A stretch of DNA of 64,000 nt from Fructobacillus papyrifericola (lineage in GTDB: Bacteria; Bacillota; Bacilli; Lactobacillales; Lactobacillaceae). Positions 33,466-44,547 of this stretch are shown here, in pieces. Position 1 is the first letter of the stretch; the number at the start of each line of letters is the position of its first letter. Made by a program: the position numbers and the translations under genes. Under the pieces are notes generated by a model, which saw only the letters and a list, made by a program, of their open reading frames with translations, was not told the DNA's origin and searched no databases. The stretch spans positions 248,001-312,000 of the forward strand of contig NZ_JAAMFJ010000002.1 of the NCBI RefSeq assembly GCF_018437235.1, written 5' to 3'.

Positions 33466-34038
33466 TCACTTCTCTTTCCCTTCTTCCAATGCTTGTTGCA
33501 GCAATTTCTTAAAATGATACTGCACTTGTTCTAACTGTCTTTTTTCTTTTCCAACTAAGCCTTTTGAAAGCGGCTGTTCACCCGTCAACTGAGCGACACC
33601 GCGGGCGTATGTTTGCCCCTTTCGTAGAGCCAAGTGTTCAATCGTTTCTTTCAATAAAAATAGCTCTTCCGGATTTTCAGCGTTTGTCTGACCCATTTCA
33701 CGGTCGCTACCGGTTGTTTCGTAGGTCAGCATCTTTTCTTGAAACTGCTCCTTTTGACTGTTTTCCTTCCGCTTTAAGTCCGTTGCCTTATTTAATAGCG
33801 ACTGCATGTAGTAGGTCGAAAAACGGGCGGTGTGGTTTTTAACATCGAAGCAACGAATGGCGTTTAACAGCACAATCAGTGCCTCCGACTCCCAATCAAA
33901 ATAGGGTAAAAGGCCGACCAGGCGGTCATCATAGACCCGCCTGACTAAGCCAACCGTTGCCTTTGTCAAAAAAGCATAGGCACATTCGTGCCCCCTTTGC
34001 GCAGCCAAAACTACCGGCAACAACCGATCATGCCCCAT
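33466..34038 (-). CDS. Alternative sigma factor, SigH/ComX-like
   Basis: A 190-residue protein with the general layout of a small sigma-70 family factor. The middle segment FDVKNHTARFSTYYMQSLLNKATDLKRKE matches a region 2 (-10 recognition; quoted in two parts, FDVKNHTARF and STYYMQSLLNKA), and the C-terminal part (RKGQTYARGVAQLTGEQPLS) could be region 4, though weak. It sits between rlmB and rpmG-secE-nusG, the location of sigH in Bacillus and of its ComX-like relatives in lactic acid bacteria, where it can control competence genes. Whether it is functional here is unknown. Confidence 0.8.
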   Translation of the reverse strand: MGHDRLLPVVLAAQRGHECAYAFLTKATVGLVRRVYDDRLVGLLPYFDWESEALIVLLNAIRCFDVKNHTARFSTYYMQSLLNKATDLKRKENSQKEQFQEKMLTYETTGSDREMGQTNAENPEELFLLKETIEHLALRKGQTYARGVAQLTGEQPLSKGLVGKEKRQLEQVQYHFKKLLQQALEEGKEK

Positions 34039-34077
34039 CCATCACACCTCCCAAATTTCGGTAGGTGGAAGACCTAC

Positions 34078-34830
34078 CTAGTTTTTAGGATGTCTCGTGC
34101 CAAAGGCTTGGTAGATTAGAAGCGATGCTGCGACAGAAGCGTTCAGTGACTGCACATGTCCGATCATCGGAATCGTCAGCATGGCGTCCACCTGCTTTTT
34201 CAAAAGAGGTGAAATGCCCTTGCCTTCGTTTCCAATAATTAAGGCCGTCGCCCCCTTGGCATCCCAAGTCCGGTAATCCTGTCCGTCCATGTCGGTACCA
34301 AAGACCCAGAGCCCGCGTTCCTTTAGAGTCTTGACCGTTTGCACAAGGTTGGTTACCCGGCAAACCGGTACGTGCTCGATCGCACCAGTCGAAGCCTTGG
34401 CCACAGTTCCCGTTAATTGGACGGAACGGCGCTTTGGAATGATGATGCCATGCACACCAGCGGCATCAGCCGTTCGCATGATGGAGCCCAAGTTATGGGG
34501 GTCTTCAATCTCATCCAGGATTAAGAAAAAGGGTTCTTCCCCTGCCTCTTCTGCCTTCTTGAACAAGTCGACCAAGTCTGCGTAATCATAGGCAGCAACG
34601 GACAAGACCAGCCCCTGGTGGTTGCCTCGGTCGGCCAGTTCATCCAGCTTTCCCTTAGGTCCCTGAGTCACGACAAGGCCGCGTTCCTTGGCCAGCTTGG
34701 TTGCTTCCTGAGCAAGGCGGGGATTCAAGCCGGTTTGAATCCACAACTTGTTTAGGCTTTGGTCACCTTTTAAGGCCTCAATCACCGCATGGTGCCCATA
34801 GATAAAGGCCTGTTCACTTTGTTTTGGCAT
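34078..34830 (-). CDS. rlmB: 23S rRNA (guanosine-2251 2'-O) methyltransferase RlmB
   Basis: SPOUT-class RNA 2'-O methyltransferase. The 250 residues have the N-terminal substrate-binding domain (AFIYGHHAVIEALKGDQSLN), LILDEIEDPHNLGSIMRTAD (catalytic Asn-Arg, about 105-124), IGNEGKGI and the knot segment PMIGHVQSLNASVAASLLIY. The ATG at 34830 begins MPKQ; it overlaps the mrnC end by 17 bases. The numbering of the target nucleotide follows the E. coli homologue. Confidence 0.94.
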   Translation of the reverse strand: MPKQSEQAFIYGHHAVIEALKGDQSLNKLWIQTGLNPRLAQEATKLAKERGLVVTQGPKGKLDELADRGNHQGLVLSVAAYDYADLVDLFKKAEEAGEEPFFLILDEIEDPHNLGSIMRTADAAGVHGIIIPKRRSVQLTGTVAKASTGAIEHVPVCRVTNLVQTVKTLKERGLWVFGTDMDGQDYRTWDAKGATALIIGNEGKGISPLLKKQVDAMLTIPMIGHVQSLNASVAASLLIYQAFGTRHPKN

Positions 34831-35233
34831 CGTCTGTTCTCCCGTTTTCAACTTGCTGATAAATCCATTGCATCATTTCTTCTAGACGCTCGCTTTGACC
34901 CGATAGGTAAAGATAACCCACCATCGCTTCGACCCCGGTTGAAATCCGGTAGGCCACCACGTTGGTATTCTTCGCCTTAGTATAGGACTTGGCGTTTCGG
35001 CCCCGCTTGAAGTAGTGCAGTTCCTCATCCGTTAAATACTCATCTTCGCGCATCAAGTCAAAAAGCGCGGCGTGGGCCTTGGCGGAAACGTAGTGGCGGG
35101 ACTTTTTCTGTAGGTCGTTGACCTTCGTTAAGCCCGAATGCACCAAGTGGGTACGCACTTTGATTTCATAGATTGCATCACCAATGTAGGCAAGAGACAG
35201 CCCGTTCATTTGTTCGTAATCGAGTTTTTCCAT
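34814..35233 (-). CDS. mrnC: Mini-ribonuclease III
   Basis: Double-strand RNase that matures 23S rRNA in Firmicutes. The 139 residues contain the RNase III catalytic motif in a form without the double-strand RNA-binding domain: NGLSLAYIGDAIYEIKVRTH (catalytic Asp/Glu), YVSAKAHAALFD and the second catalytic helix ISTGVEAMVGYLYLSG. The ATG at 35233 starts MEKLDY; a TTG four codons earlier is also open. Overlaps rlmB, as in many Firmicutes. Confidence 0.94.
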   Translation of the reverse strand: MEKLDYEQMNGLSLAYIGDAIYEIKVRTHLVHSGLTKVNDLQKKSRHYVSAKAHAALFDLMREDEYLTDEELHYFKRGRNAKSYTKAKNTNVVAYRISTGVEAMVGYLYLSGQSERLEEMMQWIYQQVENGRTDDAKTK

Positions 35234-35382
35234 TTTTCCAATCAATCGATCCCTCGAACAACTTCAGTATATTCCGTTTTGGAATAGTTACACGCAAAGC
35301 CGTCGATCAAGACCCTATTTTGTCATAACTGACAGTTACAAGACTTTTTTATCCAAGTCACCCCGAAAAGTGCCTACTAAAC

Positions 35383-35430
35383 AGAAAAAAGAACCCAAGC
35401 CTGAAAAACGCGCCAGACTGGGCCTTTTAA
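35383..35430 (-). terminator. Probable terminator after the 149-residue membrane protein
   Basis: On the minus strand, CCCAGTCTG and CAGGCTTGGG can pair with one bulge and are followed by a T run. Weaker than the other terminators in the window. Confidence 0.5.
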
Positions 35431-35435
35431 AGTTC

Positions 35436-35885
35436 TTACTTTGATTGTCGTTGTGCCTTAATTCCGTTAAACCAACGCCATGACCACATAGCAATAAAGC
35501 CCAAGACAACCGAAGCAATCACGTGCACCGCGATTTCGCCCTGGTTTTGTGGCGGCCAAATCAAGAGCGCCAAAATGAGCAAGACAACGGTTGCCATCAA
35601 GGCCTGCGTCCACTGTGTCCAGCTTGTGACCTGGTACTGGTTGTTGGGAACCGCCTTTGGAAAGAGCCGGTATTGGACCTGCTCGCCGGCCGGACTAAAG
35701 GCCAAGGCGTAGTATACCGCTAAGGCATAAGCAAACCAGTTGACGCTATATTCCGAGTTGCCGGATGCCAAGCGCCAAATGAATAAAACGAGGATGAGAA
35801 TAACCGGTCCGATGGCGATTGCCCAAAGTTGTTTCTTCGTGCACTTCTTAACCCAGTCGACCCAGTCAATTGTCACTTGTGCCAT
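35436..35885 (-). CDS. Membrane protein of unknown function
   Basis: A 149-residue protein with four likely membrane helices (about residues 20-40, 48-64, 92-110, 118-137). A charged N-terminus and a basic C-terminal tail (KAQRQSK) are cytoplasmic by the positive-inside rule. No family recognised. It lies alone between rpoC and mrnC, with its own probable terminator. Confidence 0.72.
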   Translation of the reverse strand: MAQVTIDWVDWVKKCTKKQLWAIAIGPVILILVLFIWRLASGNSEYSVNWFAYALAVYYALAFSPAGEQVQYRLFPKAVPNNQYQVTSWTQWTQALMATVVLLILALLIWPPQNQGEIAVHVIASVVLGFIAMWSWRWFNGIKAQRQSK

Positions 35886-35941
35886 ACAAGCCTCCTTTAT
35901 TTACTACTTCTAGTCTACTCTATTTTCCCGCTTCCCTCAAT

Positions 35942-35985
35942 AAAAAAGCCAGTCCGTACACCTTTCGGCAATACGAACTGGTTTT
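35942..35985 (-). terminator. Terminator of rpoBC
   Basis: ACCAGTTCGTA/TACGGACTGG hairpin with a 13-base loop and a T run after the rpoC stop codon. Confidence 0.8.
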
Positions 35986-35991
35986 CTTATC

Positions 35992-38900
35992 TTAGTCTTC
36001 CTGGTCCATCTTTTGGGCCACGTCGTCTAATGATTGAATTTCAGCAGCTGGTTCGTCGGGCTTTGCCACAACTTCACCAACAACTTCTGGCTTAATCTTA
36101 CGGTATTCCGTCATACCCGTTCCGGCAGGAATAATCTTACCAATGATAACATTTTCCTTTAATCCGACCAATGGGTCGTTCTTTCCGCGGATGGCGGCAT
36201 CCGTCAAGACACGCGTCGTTTCCTGGAAGGAAGCGGCTGACAAGAAGGAGTTTGTCTCCAAGGCAGCCTTGGTGATTCCAAGCAAGACAGGACGAGCCGT
36301 TGCGGGTACCTTACCAGCAAAGAGCGCTGGTTCGTTGGCACGCTTGAAGTCAGCGATATCAAGAAGCGTTCCTGGAAGCAAGTCAGTCTGACCTGGATCC
36401 ATGACGCGCACCTTACGCAGCATCTGACGAATCATTACTTCGATGTGCTTGTCGGACACTTCGATACCCTGCAAACGGTACACCTTCTGAATTTCAGAAA
36501 GCATGTATGATTCCGTCGTCAACGTATCGGTTACGGCCAACAATTCCTTCGGATCGATTGGTCCTTCGTTGATGGCTTCACCACGCTTGATAAAGTCACC
36601 TTCACCAAAGCGCATGCGGGCCGTCAAAGGCAAAGTGTAAGTCCGAGTATCGGTCTCACCTTCGATTGTGACGTCCTTGGTACGTTCGGCTGGGTTTTCT
36701 TCGATCGCAGTAATCTTACCCGTGACTTCAGAAATTTCGGCACGTCCCTTAGGAATACGTGCTTCCACAATTTCTTGCACACGAGGCAAACCTTGCGTGA
36801 TATCGTTTCCACCGGCAACTCCACCCGTGTGGAAGTTACGCATGGTCAACTGCGTACCTGGTTCACCGATTGACTGAGCGGCAACCGTACCAACGGCTTC
36901 ACCGACTTCAACTTCTTCACCAGTGGCCAAGTTACGACCGTAGTCGAGAACTGAAACACCGTGTTCCGTTGTTGACGTGAAGACCGAACGAATGGTTACT
37001 TCTTCAATACCGGCTGCTTCGATCTTCTTGGCAGCGGCTTCGTCGATCATTTCGTTGCGGGCAACAATCTTTTCACCAGTTTCTGGATCAAAGACCGTCT
37101 TCATTGCGTAACGACCAAGGATACGGTCGAACAATGGTTCCACAACAGATGAACCATCGGTAATGGCTGCGACTTTGACACCGCGGTCAGAACCATTGTC
37201 ATACTCACGCACGATAACGTCCTGGGCAACATCGACCAAACGACGGGTCAAGTAACCTGAGTTGGCCGTCTTCAAGGCCGTATCGGACATACCCTTACGG
37301 GCACCGTGGGTTGAGATAAACATTTCCATAACAGTCAGACCATCACGGAAGTTTGATGTAACTGGCAATTCGATAATCTTACCACCAGGTCCGGCCATCA
37401 AACCACGCATTCCGGCCAACTGAACGAAGTTCGAGATGTTACCACGAGCACCAGAATCCTGCATCATGTAGATTGGGTTTCGGAGGTCGAACGTCTGAAT
37501 CAATTCGTCTTGGATAATATCCTTGGCCTTTGACCAGATTTCGATTACTCGTTGGTAACGTTCGGCATCGGTAATCAGTCCACGACGGAACTGCTTAGTT
37601 ACCGTTGCCACTTCCTTGTGGGCGTTTTCCAGAATTTCTGGCTTGTCAGAAAGTTCCGTAACGTCAGTCATGGCAACCGTCAAACCAGACTTGGTTGAGA
37701 TGTCATAACCGATATCCTTCATGCGGTCCAAGAGCAATGACGTTTCCGTCACCTTGTACTGCTTGTAAACGGCCGCGATGATGTCAGACAAGAAGCCCTT
37801 CTTAAATGGCTTAATGGCTGCCTTACCATCCAAAAAGTCGTGGATGTTCTCACCGGCTTCCATGAAGAAGTCGTCTGAGATTCCTTCGAAGTTTTCATCG
37901 GAAGGTTCGTTAATGTATGGGAAGTCGACTGGCAAGATTTCGTTAAAGAAGAGCTTACCAACTGAAGTGACCATAATCTTACCGCGCTGTTCATCGGTAA
38001 ATGGCTTTTCTTCAGGGAATGATGACGTCTGGATACCAACACGCGTGTGGTAGTGAACCAACTTGTTTTCAAAGGCCAAACGGGCTTCGTCAACAGAGGA
38101 GAAGATCATGCCTTCTCCTTCGCGGCCGGCTTCTTCAGTGGTCAGGTAGTAGTTACCGATAACCATATCCTGAGAAGGGGCAACGATTGGCTTTCCATCC
38201 TTTGGTGCCAAGATGTGGCCGGCGGCCAACATCAGCAAACGGGCTTCCGCCTGCGCTTCGTCAGACAAAGGCACGTGAATGGCCATCTGATCACCATCGA
38301 AATCGGCGTTATAGGCTTCACAGATCAATGGGTGCAGACGCATGGCCTTACCTGAAACCAAAACTGGTTCGAAGGCCTGAATTCCAAGACGGTGCAAGGT
38401 AGGTGCTCGGTTCAAAAGAACTGGGTGTTCCTTGATTACGTCTTCCAATACGTCCATGACGTCTTCATCGGCCTTGTCGATCTTACGCTTAGCAGACTTA
38501 ACGTTGCCTGCCAAACCGCGGGCCGTCAATTCCTTCATGATGAATGGACGGAACAATTCGATTGCCATTGGACGTGGCAATCCCATTTGGTTCATCTTCA
38601 AGAATGGCCCAACGTCGATAACGGAACGACCAGAGTAGTCGACACGCTTACCAAGCAAGTTTTGACGGAAACGTCCTTGCTTACCCTTCAACATGTGTGA
38701 AAGGGACTTCAATGGACGGTTACCAGGACCGGCAACGGGACGGCCACGACGACCGTTATCCATCAAGGCATCGACGGCTTCTTGAAGCATACGCTTTTCG
38801 TTTTGAACGATGATACCAGGTGCGTGCAAGTCGAACAAGCGCTTCAAACGGTTGTTACGGTTAATCACACGACGGTACAAGTCGTTCAAATCAGAAGTGG

Positions 38901-39651
38901 CAAAACGGCCACCTTCCAATTGAACCATCGGACGCAAGTCAGGTGGGATAACAGGAATAACATCCATGACCATCCATTCCGGCTTGTTGTCCGATTGCAA
39001 GAAGGCTTCAATGATGTCCAAACGGCGAACCGCACGGACACGCTTTTGACCAGTTGCTTCCTGCAATTCAGCCTTCAAGGCAGCGGCTTCACCAGCCAGG
39101 TCGACGTCGGCCAACAATTCCTTGATGGCTTCGGCACCCATTCCTGCCTTAAAGTTTGCACCGTATTCCTTCTTCAAGTCGCGGTATTCGCGTTCCGTCA
39201 GAAGCTTCTTCTTTTCGACCGGTGCATCACCTGGGTCAACCACAACGTAAGAAGCAAAGTAGATTACTTCTTCCAGTGAACGTGGTGACATGTCCAAGAC
39301 CAATCCCATTCGTGAAGGGATTCCCTTGAAGTACCAGATGTGGGTTACGGGTGCGGCCAATTCAATGTGACCCATCCGTTCGCGGCGGACCTTTGCTGAA
39401 GTAACTTCAACACCACAGCGGTCACAGACGATTCCCTTATAACGGATGCGCTTGTACTTTCCACAGGCACATTCGTAGTCCTTGGTAGGCCCAAAGATAC
39501 GTTCATCAAACAAGCCGTCTTTTTCTGGCTTGAGTGTTCGATAGTTGATCGTTTCTGGCTTCTTTACCTCACCATGAGACCAGTCATGGATTTGGTCGGG
39601 AGAAGCAAGACCGATTTGCATTGATTCGAACTTGTTAACATCAATTGCCAT
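35992..39651 (-). CDS. rpoC: DNA-directed RNA polymerase subunit beta-prime
   Basis: Catalytic subunit of RNA polymerase. The 1219 residues include the first zinc site [19 protein letters not shown] (about 60-78), the magnesium loop [12 protein letters not shown], the trigger loop area and the C-terminal [19 protein letters not shown]. The second zinc site, formed by four Cys in most bacteria (E. coli 814, 888, 895, 898), is missing: the equivalent residues are Asn819, Ser893, Ser900 and Asp903, with identical spacing. The surrounding sequence is well conserved, so this is a substitution and not a deletion. Starts 22 bases after rpoB. Confidence 0.98.
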   Translation of the reverse strand: MAIDVNKFESMQIGLASPDQIHDWSHGEVKKPETINYRTLKPEKDGLFDERIFGPTKDYECACGKYKRIRYKGIVCDRCGVEVTSAKVRRERMGHIELAAPVTHIWYFKGIPSRMGLVLDMSPRSLEEVIYFASYVVVDPGDAPVEKKKLLTEREYRDLKKEYGANFKAGMGAEAIKELLADVDLAGEAAALKAELQEATGQKRVRAVRRLDIIEAFLQSDNKPEWMVMDVIPVIPPDLRPMVQLEGGRFATSDLNDLYRRVINRNNRLKRLFDLHAPGIIVQNEKRMLQEAVDALMDNGRRGRPVAGPGNRPLKSLSHMLKGKQGRFRQNLLGKRVDYSGRSVIDVGPFLKMNQMGLPRPMAIELFRPFIMKELTARGLAGNVKSAKRKIDKADEDVMDVLEDVIKEHPVLLNRAPTLHRLGIQAFEPVLVSGKAMRLHPLICEAYNADFDGDQMAIHVPLSDEAQAEARLLMLAAGHILAPKDGKPIVAPSQDMVIGNYYLTTEEAGREGEGMIFSSVDEARLAFENKLVHYHTRVGIQTSSFPEEKPFTDEQRGKIMVTSVGKLFFNEILPVDFPYINEPSDENFEGISDDFFMEAGENIHDFLDGKAAIKPFKKGFLSDIIAAVYKQYKVTETSLLLDRMKDIGYDISTKSGLTVAMTDVTELSDKPEILENAHKEVATVTKQFRRGLITDAERYQRVIEIWSKAKDIIQDELIQTFDLRNPIYMMQDSGARGNISNFVQLAGMRGLMAGPGGKIIELPVTSNFRDGLTVMEMFISTHGARKGMSDTALKTANSGYLTRRLVDVAQDVIVREYDNGSDRGVKVAAITDGSSVVEPLFDRILGRYAMKTVFDPETGEKIVARNEMIDEAAAKKIEAAGIEEVTIRSVFTSTTEHGVSVLDYGRNLATGEEVEVGEAVGTVAAQSIGEPGTQLTMRNFHTGGVAGGNDITQGLPRVQEIVEARIPKGRAEISEVTGKITAIEENPAERTKDVTIEGETDTRTYTLPLTARMRFGEGDFIKRGEAINEGPIDPKELLAVTDTLTTESYMLSEIQKVYRLQGIEVSDKHIEVMIRQMLRKVRVMDPGQTDLLPGTLLDIADFKRANEPALFAGKVPATARPVLLGITKAALETNSFLSAASFQETTRVLTDAAIRGKNDPLVGLKENVIIGKIIPAGTGMTEYRKIKPEVVGEVVAKPDEPAAEIQSLDDVAQKMDQED

Positions 39652-39673
39652 CTATTCGGTCACCTTTCTAAAA

Positions 39674-42600
39674 TTATTGTTCTTCGTCACTAAAGGTGCT
39701 TTGTTCTTGTGCTTCCTTTTGACCATCCACCTTATCAAAGGCAACCTTGACTTCTTCATCGTCACGGTTCAGCAAATCTGGGTTGGTACGGGCCAACTTT
39801 TCCAAAGCGTCAACAGGCAAGACGGAGTCGTCTTCGTCCATTTGCTTCAATTGAACGGCTTCACCTTCTTGGTTCAAGACACGCATGTCCAATCCAAGGG
39901 CTTGCAATTCCTTGACCAAAACACGGAATGATTCAGGCACACCAGGCTTAGGAATGGCTTCACCCTTGATGATTGATTCGTAAACCTTTACACGACCGGC
40001 AACGTCATCTGACTTGTAAGTCAAGATTTCTTGCAAGGTGTAAGCGGCACCGTAGGCTTCCAGAGCCCAAACTTCCATTTCTCCGAAACGCTGTCCACCG
40101 AACTGGGCTTTTCCACCCAATGGCTGCTGCGTAACAAGGGAGTAAGGACCGATTGAACGGGCGTGGATCTTGTCGTCGACCATGTGGGCCAACTTCAAGT
40201 AGTGCATGACACCAACTGCAACACGCTTATCGAAGGCTTCACCGGTTTGACCGTCGTAAACGACCGTCTTACCATCGGCTGGCAAACCAGCTTCGGCCAA
40301 GGCTTCTTCGATTTCGTCATCGGTTGCTCCATCAAAGACAGGGGAGGCAACGTGGATGCCAAGCTTCTTAGCGGCAAATCCCAAGTGCAATTCCAAAACC
40401 TGTCCGATGTTCATACGAGATGGCACACCCATGGGTGACAAACAGATGTCAATTGGCGTTCCATCTGGCAAGTATGGCATGTCTTCTTCGGGAACAACGA
40501 CTGAAACAGTACCCTTGTTTCCGTGACGACCGGCCATCTTGTCACCGACCTGGATCTTACGCTTTTGCGCGATGTAGACACGAACCATTTGGTTCACGCC
40601 TGGTGCGAGTTCGTCACCGTTTTCAGGTGTGAAGACGCGGACGGACTGCACAACACCACCACCACCGTGTGGCACCTTCAATGACGTATCGCGAACTTCG
40701 CGAGCCTTTTCACCGAAGATGGCGTGCAAAAGTCGTTCTTCGGCTGACAGATCAGTGACACCCTTCGGTGTTACCTTACCAACCAGGATGTCCCCATCCT
40801 TAACTTCGGCACCGACACGGATGATTCCGTTTTCGTCCAAGTCCTTCAGTTGTTCTTCACCGGTGTTTGGAATTTCACGGGTGATTTCTTCAGGGCCAAG
40901 CTTTGTATCACGAGCCTCTGAATCGTATTCTTCGATGTGAATTGACGTATAAACGTCTTCACGAACCAAACGTTCGTTCAAAACGATGGCATCTTCGAAG
41001 TTGTAGCCATGCCAAGTCATGAAGGCAATGACGGGGTTTTGTCCAAGGGCCAATTCCCCCTTTTCCATCGATGGTCCATCGGCCAAGACTTGGTCTTCTT
41101 CGATTTGTTCACCGACTTTGACAATTGGCTTCTGGTTGTAGTTCTTACCACCGTTTGAACGACGGAACTTCATCAATTCGTAGGTATCCAACTGACCGTC
41201 TTCACGACGCACGCGGATTTCCTTGGCATCAACGTATTCCACTTCACCAGCGGCCGTTGAGATAACGGCGGCACCGGAATCGTGGGCAGCCTTGTATTCA
41301 ACACCAGTACCAACGATTGGGGCGTGTGGGTCGAGCAAAGGCACGGCCTGACGCTGCATGTTGGCACCCATCAAGGCACGGTTGGAATCATCGTTTTCCA
41401 AGAAAGGAATAACGGAAGTTCCAACGGAAACAACCTGCTTAGGCGAAACGTCGACGTAATCGATCTTTTCGACTGGCGTTTCGATGTTTTCTTCACCGAA
41501 ACGGGCCATGGCTGTGTTGTGCACGAATGAACCATCGTCTTCCAGTTCCGTGTTGGCCTGGGCAACGATGTAGTTGTCTTCTTCATCGGCCGTCAGGTAA
41601 TCGATCTTGTCGGTAACCTTGTGGGTTCCCCAATCAACACGACGGTATGGTGTCTCGATGAAACCATACTTGTTGATACGACCGTAAGTGGCCAGGGAGT
41701 TAATCAAACCAATGTTAGGACCTTCGGGCGTTTCGATTGGGTCAATACGGCCATAGTGGGTGTAGTGAACGTCTCGAACTTCAACGCCGGCACGGTCACG
41801 AGTCAAACCACCAGGTCCAAGGGCTGACAAACGACGCTTGTGGTTCATTTCCCCAAGCGGGTTGGTCTGATCCATGAACTGTGACAACTGTGATGAACCG
41901 AAGAATTCCTTAATTGAGGCAACAACCGGACGGATGTTGATCAATTGCTGTGGCGTTACCGTTGCAGCGTCTTGGATGGACATGCGTTCGCGAACAACAC
42001 GTTCCATACGAGTCAAACCAATACGGAATTGGTTTTGCAACAATTCACCAACAGAACGGATACGACGGTTACCCAAGTGATCGATGTCATCGACTGAACC
42101 AACACCTTCTTGCAAGTTCATGAAGTAGTTCATGCCCGCAATGATGTCGGCTGGACGAACGTTGTGTTCGTTTTCAGGCAAGTGACCGTTACCAATCAAG
42201 AGCAACGTCTTGTCTGGGTTTTCAGGTGATTCAATCTTAATCTTTTGCAAAACCACTTCGTCTTGCAAAACGGCATCGCCGGATGGCATGTAGGTCACCG
42301 TCTTAAAGTCTGGGTTGTCCAAGAATGGTGCCAACTTAGCCATGACAGCCTTGTCCACAACCGTTCCCTTTTCCGCGATGATTTCACCAGAATCAGGATC
42401 AGCCAAAGTTTCGGCCAAAGTCTGGTTCAACAAACGGTTCTTCAATGACAACTTCTTGTTGATCTTGTAACGACCAACTGGTGCCAAATCGTAGCGCTTT
42501 GGATCGAAGAAGCGGGCAACCAAGAGGGCACGGGATGAGTCGGCCGTCTTTGGTTCACCAGGACGCAAGCGTTCGTAGATGTCCTTCAATGATTCCTCAA

Positions 42601-43303
42601 CACGGGAGTCGGACATGTTCTTGTGAACGTCCTTTTCCAAAGTCATGTTCAAGGCATCGTATTGGTCAGAGAAGATATCCAAGATATCAGAATCTGAACC
42701 AAAGCCGAGGGCACGAACCAATTCCGTCATCAACAACTTACGCGTACGATCGATACGAACGTTGGCGATACCCTTGGCATCCGTTTCGTATTCCAACCAA
42801 GCACCACGGTTAGGAATAACCGTCGTACCAAAGTGTGGACGACCGTTCTTGTCGGCTTCCTGGTTGTAGTAAATACCAGGTGAGCGCACAAGCTGTGAAA
42901 CGATAACACGTTCGGCACCGTTAATAATGAAGGTACCTTGTTCCGTCATCAATGGGAAGTCACCAAAGAAGACGTCTTGCGACTTGATTTCACCAGTTTC
43001 CTTGTTCGTCAAACGCAGCGTCACGTGCAAAGGTGCTGAGTAGTTTGCATCATGCTCACGGGCTTCATCGATGTTGTACTTTGGCTCCATCAACTGGTAG
43101 TCAACGTACTCCAAAGACAAGTTTCCTTGGAAGTCCTCGATTGGCATAATGTCGTTAAACATCTCTTTGATTCCTTCATCAAGGAACCACTTATAAGATG
43201 CTGTCTGCACTTCGATCAAATTAGGGAGATCAAGGACTTCCTTAATCTTCGAATAAGACCGACGGGTACGGTGCTTACCGTATTTTACTAAATGTCCTGC
43301 CAC
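39674..43303 (-). CDS. rpoB: DNA-directed RNA polymerase subunit beta
   Basis: Second large subunit of RNA polymerase and target of rifampicin. The 1209-residue protein starts [17 protein letters not shown] as in other lactic acid bacteria. The rifampicin region reads [20 protein letters not shown] with the conserved [11 protein letters not shown]. The frame is open eight codons upstream, but a GTG at 43303 with GAGG eight bases before it matches the usual N-terminus, so GTG is chosen. Transcribed with rpoC from the promoter near 43520. Confidence 0.97.
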   Translation of the reverse strand: MAGHLVKYGKHRTRRSYSKIKEVLDLPNLIEVQTASYKWFLDEGIKEMFNDIMPIEDFQGNLSLEYVDYQLMEPKYNIDEAREHDANYSAPLHVTLRLTNKETGEIKSQDVFFGDFPLMTEQGTFIINGAERVIVSQLVRSPGIYYNQEADKNGRPHFGTTVIPNRGAWLEYETDAKGIANVRIDRTRKLLMTELVRALGFGSDSDILDIFSDQYDALNMTLEKDVHKNMSDSRVEESLKDIYERLRPGEPKTADSSRALLVARFFDPKRYDLAPVGRYKINKKLSLKNRLLNQTLAETLADPDSGEIIAEKGTVVDKAVMAKLAPFLDNPDFKTVTYMPSGDAVLQDEVVLQKIKIESPENPDKTLLLIGNGHLPENEHNVRPADIIAGMNYFMNLQEGVGSVDDIDHLGNRRIRSVGELLQNQFRIGLTRMERVVRERMSIQDAATVTPQQLINIRPVVASIKEFFGSSQLSQFMDQTNPLGEMNHKRRLSALGPGGLTRDRAGVEVRDVHYTHYGRIDPIETPEGPNIGLINSLATYGRINKYGFIETPYRRVDWGTHKVTDKIDYLTADEEDNYIVAQANTELEDDGSFVHNTAMARFGEENIETPVEKIDYVDVSPKQVVSVGTSVIPFLENDDSNRALMGANMQRQAVPLLDPHAPIVGTGVEYKAAHDSGAAVISTAAGEVEYVDAKEIRVRREDGQLDTYELMKFRRSNGGKNYNQKPIVKVGEQIEEDQVLADGPSMEKGELALGQNPVIAFMTWHGYNFEDAIVLNERLVREDVYTSIHIEEYDSEARDTKLGPEEITREIPNTGEEQLKDLDENGIIRVGAEVKDGDILVGKVTPKGVTDLSAEERLLHAIFGEKAREVRDTSLKVPHGGGGVVQSVRVFTPENGDELAPGVNQMVRVYIAQKRKIQVGDKMAGRHGNKGTVSVVVPEEDMPYLPDGTPIDICLSPMGVPSRMNIGQVLELHLGFAAKKLGIHVASPVFDGATDDEIEEALAEAGLPADGKTVVYDGQTGEAFDKRVAVGVMHYLKLAHMVDDKIHARSIGPYSLVTQQPLGGKAQFGGQRFGEMEVWALEAYGAAYTLQEILTYKSDDVAGRVKVYESIIKGEAIPKPGVPESFRVLVKELQALGLDMRVLNQEGEAVQLKQMDEDDSVLPVDALEKLARTNPDLLNRDDEEVKVAFDKVDGQKEAQEQSTFSDEEQ

Positions 43304-43400
43304 ACTTATCACCTCATCTAAATTCACTGTTCATGCAAAATAAATATAAAATTTCTTTAAAAATTAACGAAAAAGCCCTTATTTTTGCTCCGAAAGGCAC

Positions 43401-43442
43401 AAAAAAAGCAAGTCTTGCAACTTAAAAAGTTGTGGACCTTGC
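43401..43442 (-). promoter_or_regulatory. Terminator-like hairpin in the rpoB leader
   Basis: On the minus strand, GCAAG and CTTGC enclose an inner CAACTT-TTT-AAGTTG hairpin with symmetric five-base internal loops, followed by seven Ts. It lies 63 bases after the predicted transcription start and 97 before the rpoB start codon, so it could attenuate rpoBC transcription. The mechanism is not known. Confidence 0.6.
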
Positions 43443-43511
43443 CTACTATAAGAGCTCTGATGGACAATAGATCACCAGCCGCCATATTTATTTACAGTGT
43501 TACTGAATACT

Positions 43512-43539
43512 ATTATACGGGTCTTTTCGAAAAATACAA
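43512..43539 (-). promoter_or_regulatory. Promoter of rpoBC
   Basis: TTGTAT (43534-43539) and TATAAT (43512-43517) with 16-base spacing on the minus strand, giving a leader of about 200 bases. Confidence 0.75.
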
Positions 43540-43590
43540 GGGAAGTTCTTGACAAATTTATCAAAAACGAGTAAAGGTACGGACCAATAG

Positions 43591-43618
43591 AAAAAGTCGA
43601 CCCAAAAGACGACTTTTT
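43591..43618 (-). terminator. Terminator of the TauE-type exporter gene
   Basis: AAAAAGTCG/CGACTTTTT hairpin with a 10-base loop, about 50 bases past the stop codon. The 43304-43669 interval holds this, the rpoB promoter and leader hairpin, and no gene. Confidence 0.75.
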
Positions 43619-43669
43619 ACGGATTATTCTTTGATGTAAGAAAAAGCAAGCAGTGCCATGGCGAAAATA

Positions 43670-44413
43670 TTAAAAGTAAGCCTGCCAAGCCAGCACTGCT
43701 GAAAGCAGCAGCGCAAAAATGCCAACGTAGCGTTCAATCTTATCCTGGGGCACATGGCGGACGACAATCGGCCCGATGTAGCCACCGGCAAAGAGTCCGA
43801 TTAAGAGCACCGGAATCACCGCCCAGTGAACGGGCATGGTAAAGGCAAAGAGAATTCCAGCCACGCCGTTATTCAGGAAAGTGGCGAAGTTGCGAATGGC
43901 GTTATAGGTAGCGTACTTTTCATTTAAAGCCCGAGACAAAACGGCAATCATCAGCAGGCCAGAGCCAGCGCCGAAATAGCCAATGTAGAGACCGACCAAG
44001 CAAATCCCGGCCCAGCTAATGAAGCGAACGAAGGCACTTTTCTGCCCCTGCTGCTTGGCCTTTTTTGGCAGAAGAATCATGATGGCAGCAATCAGAATGA
44101 AGACGGGCACGACTTTTTTAAAGTCGGCATTCGAGCTATGAATTAACAACAGCGCCCCAACAACGCCGGCCGCCGTGTTCAGCACGGCAATCCAGATGGC
44201 CTGCTGCCAGTGCTGTCGTAACTCCTTTAATGAAGAAAGAAGGGTCCCAACCCCGGAACCGCTCTGGGAAATCGTGATGGTCGCATTGGCAGCAACTGGC
44301 GAAATCCCAAGCGAAAGCAAGACCGGGTAGAGCGTGAGGGCTGCCATCCCCACAATCCCGTTTAAAATACCAGCAAAGAGACTCATGATCAATAAATAGA
44401 AGAAAGAAAGCAT
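43670..44413 (-). CDS. TauE/SafE-family sulfite exporter-like membrane protein
   Basis: A 247-residue membrane protein with about eight helices in two related halves. The family motif in the first half is GILNGIVGMAALTLYPVLLSLG, and in the second GYFGAGSGLLMIAVL (about 135-149). Members move organic sulfur compounds, sulfite or other anions, or are uncharacterised. The ATG at 44413 follows GGAGGG; an upstream in-frame start overlaps that site. Monocistronic, divergent from the two-component system. Confidence 0.85.
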   Translation of the reverse strand: MLSFFYLLIMSLFAGILNGIVGMAALTLYPVLLSLGISPVAANATITISQSGSGVGTLLSSLKELRQHWQQAIWIAVLNTAAGVVGALLLIHSSNADFKKVVPVFILIAAIMILLPKKAKQQGQKSAFVRFISWAGICLVGLYIGYFGAGSGLLMIAVLSRALNEKYATYNAIRNFATFLNNGVAGILFAFTMPVHWAVIPVLLIGLFAGGYIGPIVVRHVPQDKIERYVGIFALLLSAVLAWQAYF

Positions 44414-44547
44414 CTGACCCTCCAAAAATCCTTTAGTCAATCTAGCATCAGTATAGCACTCCTGCGGTCTAAACCGGTCGGCCCTTCCTTCTGTGTTAAG
44501 ATAAGGGCAGATTATGCCATGTTTTGTATGAAAGAAAGGAAAGGCAC

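Noticed and set aside
35321-35334. Inverted repeat TGTCA-TAAC-TGACA upstream of mrnC
   Set aside because: Five-base arms occur by chance and no promoter geometry supports an operator.
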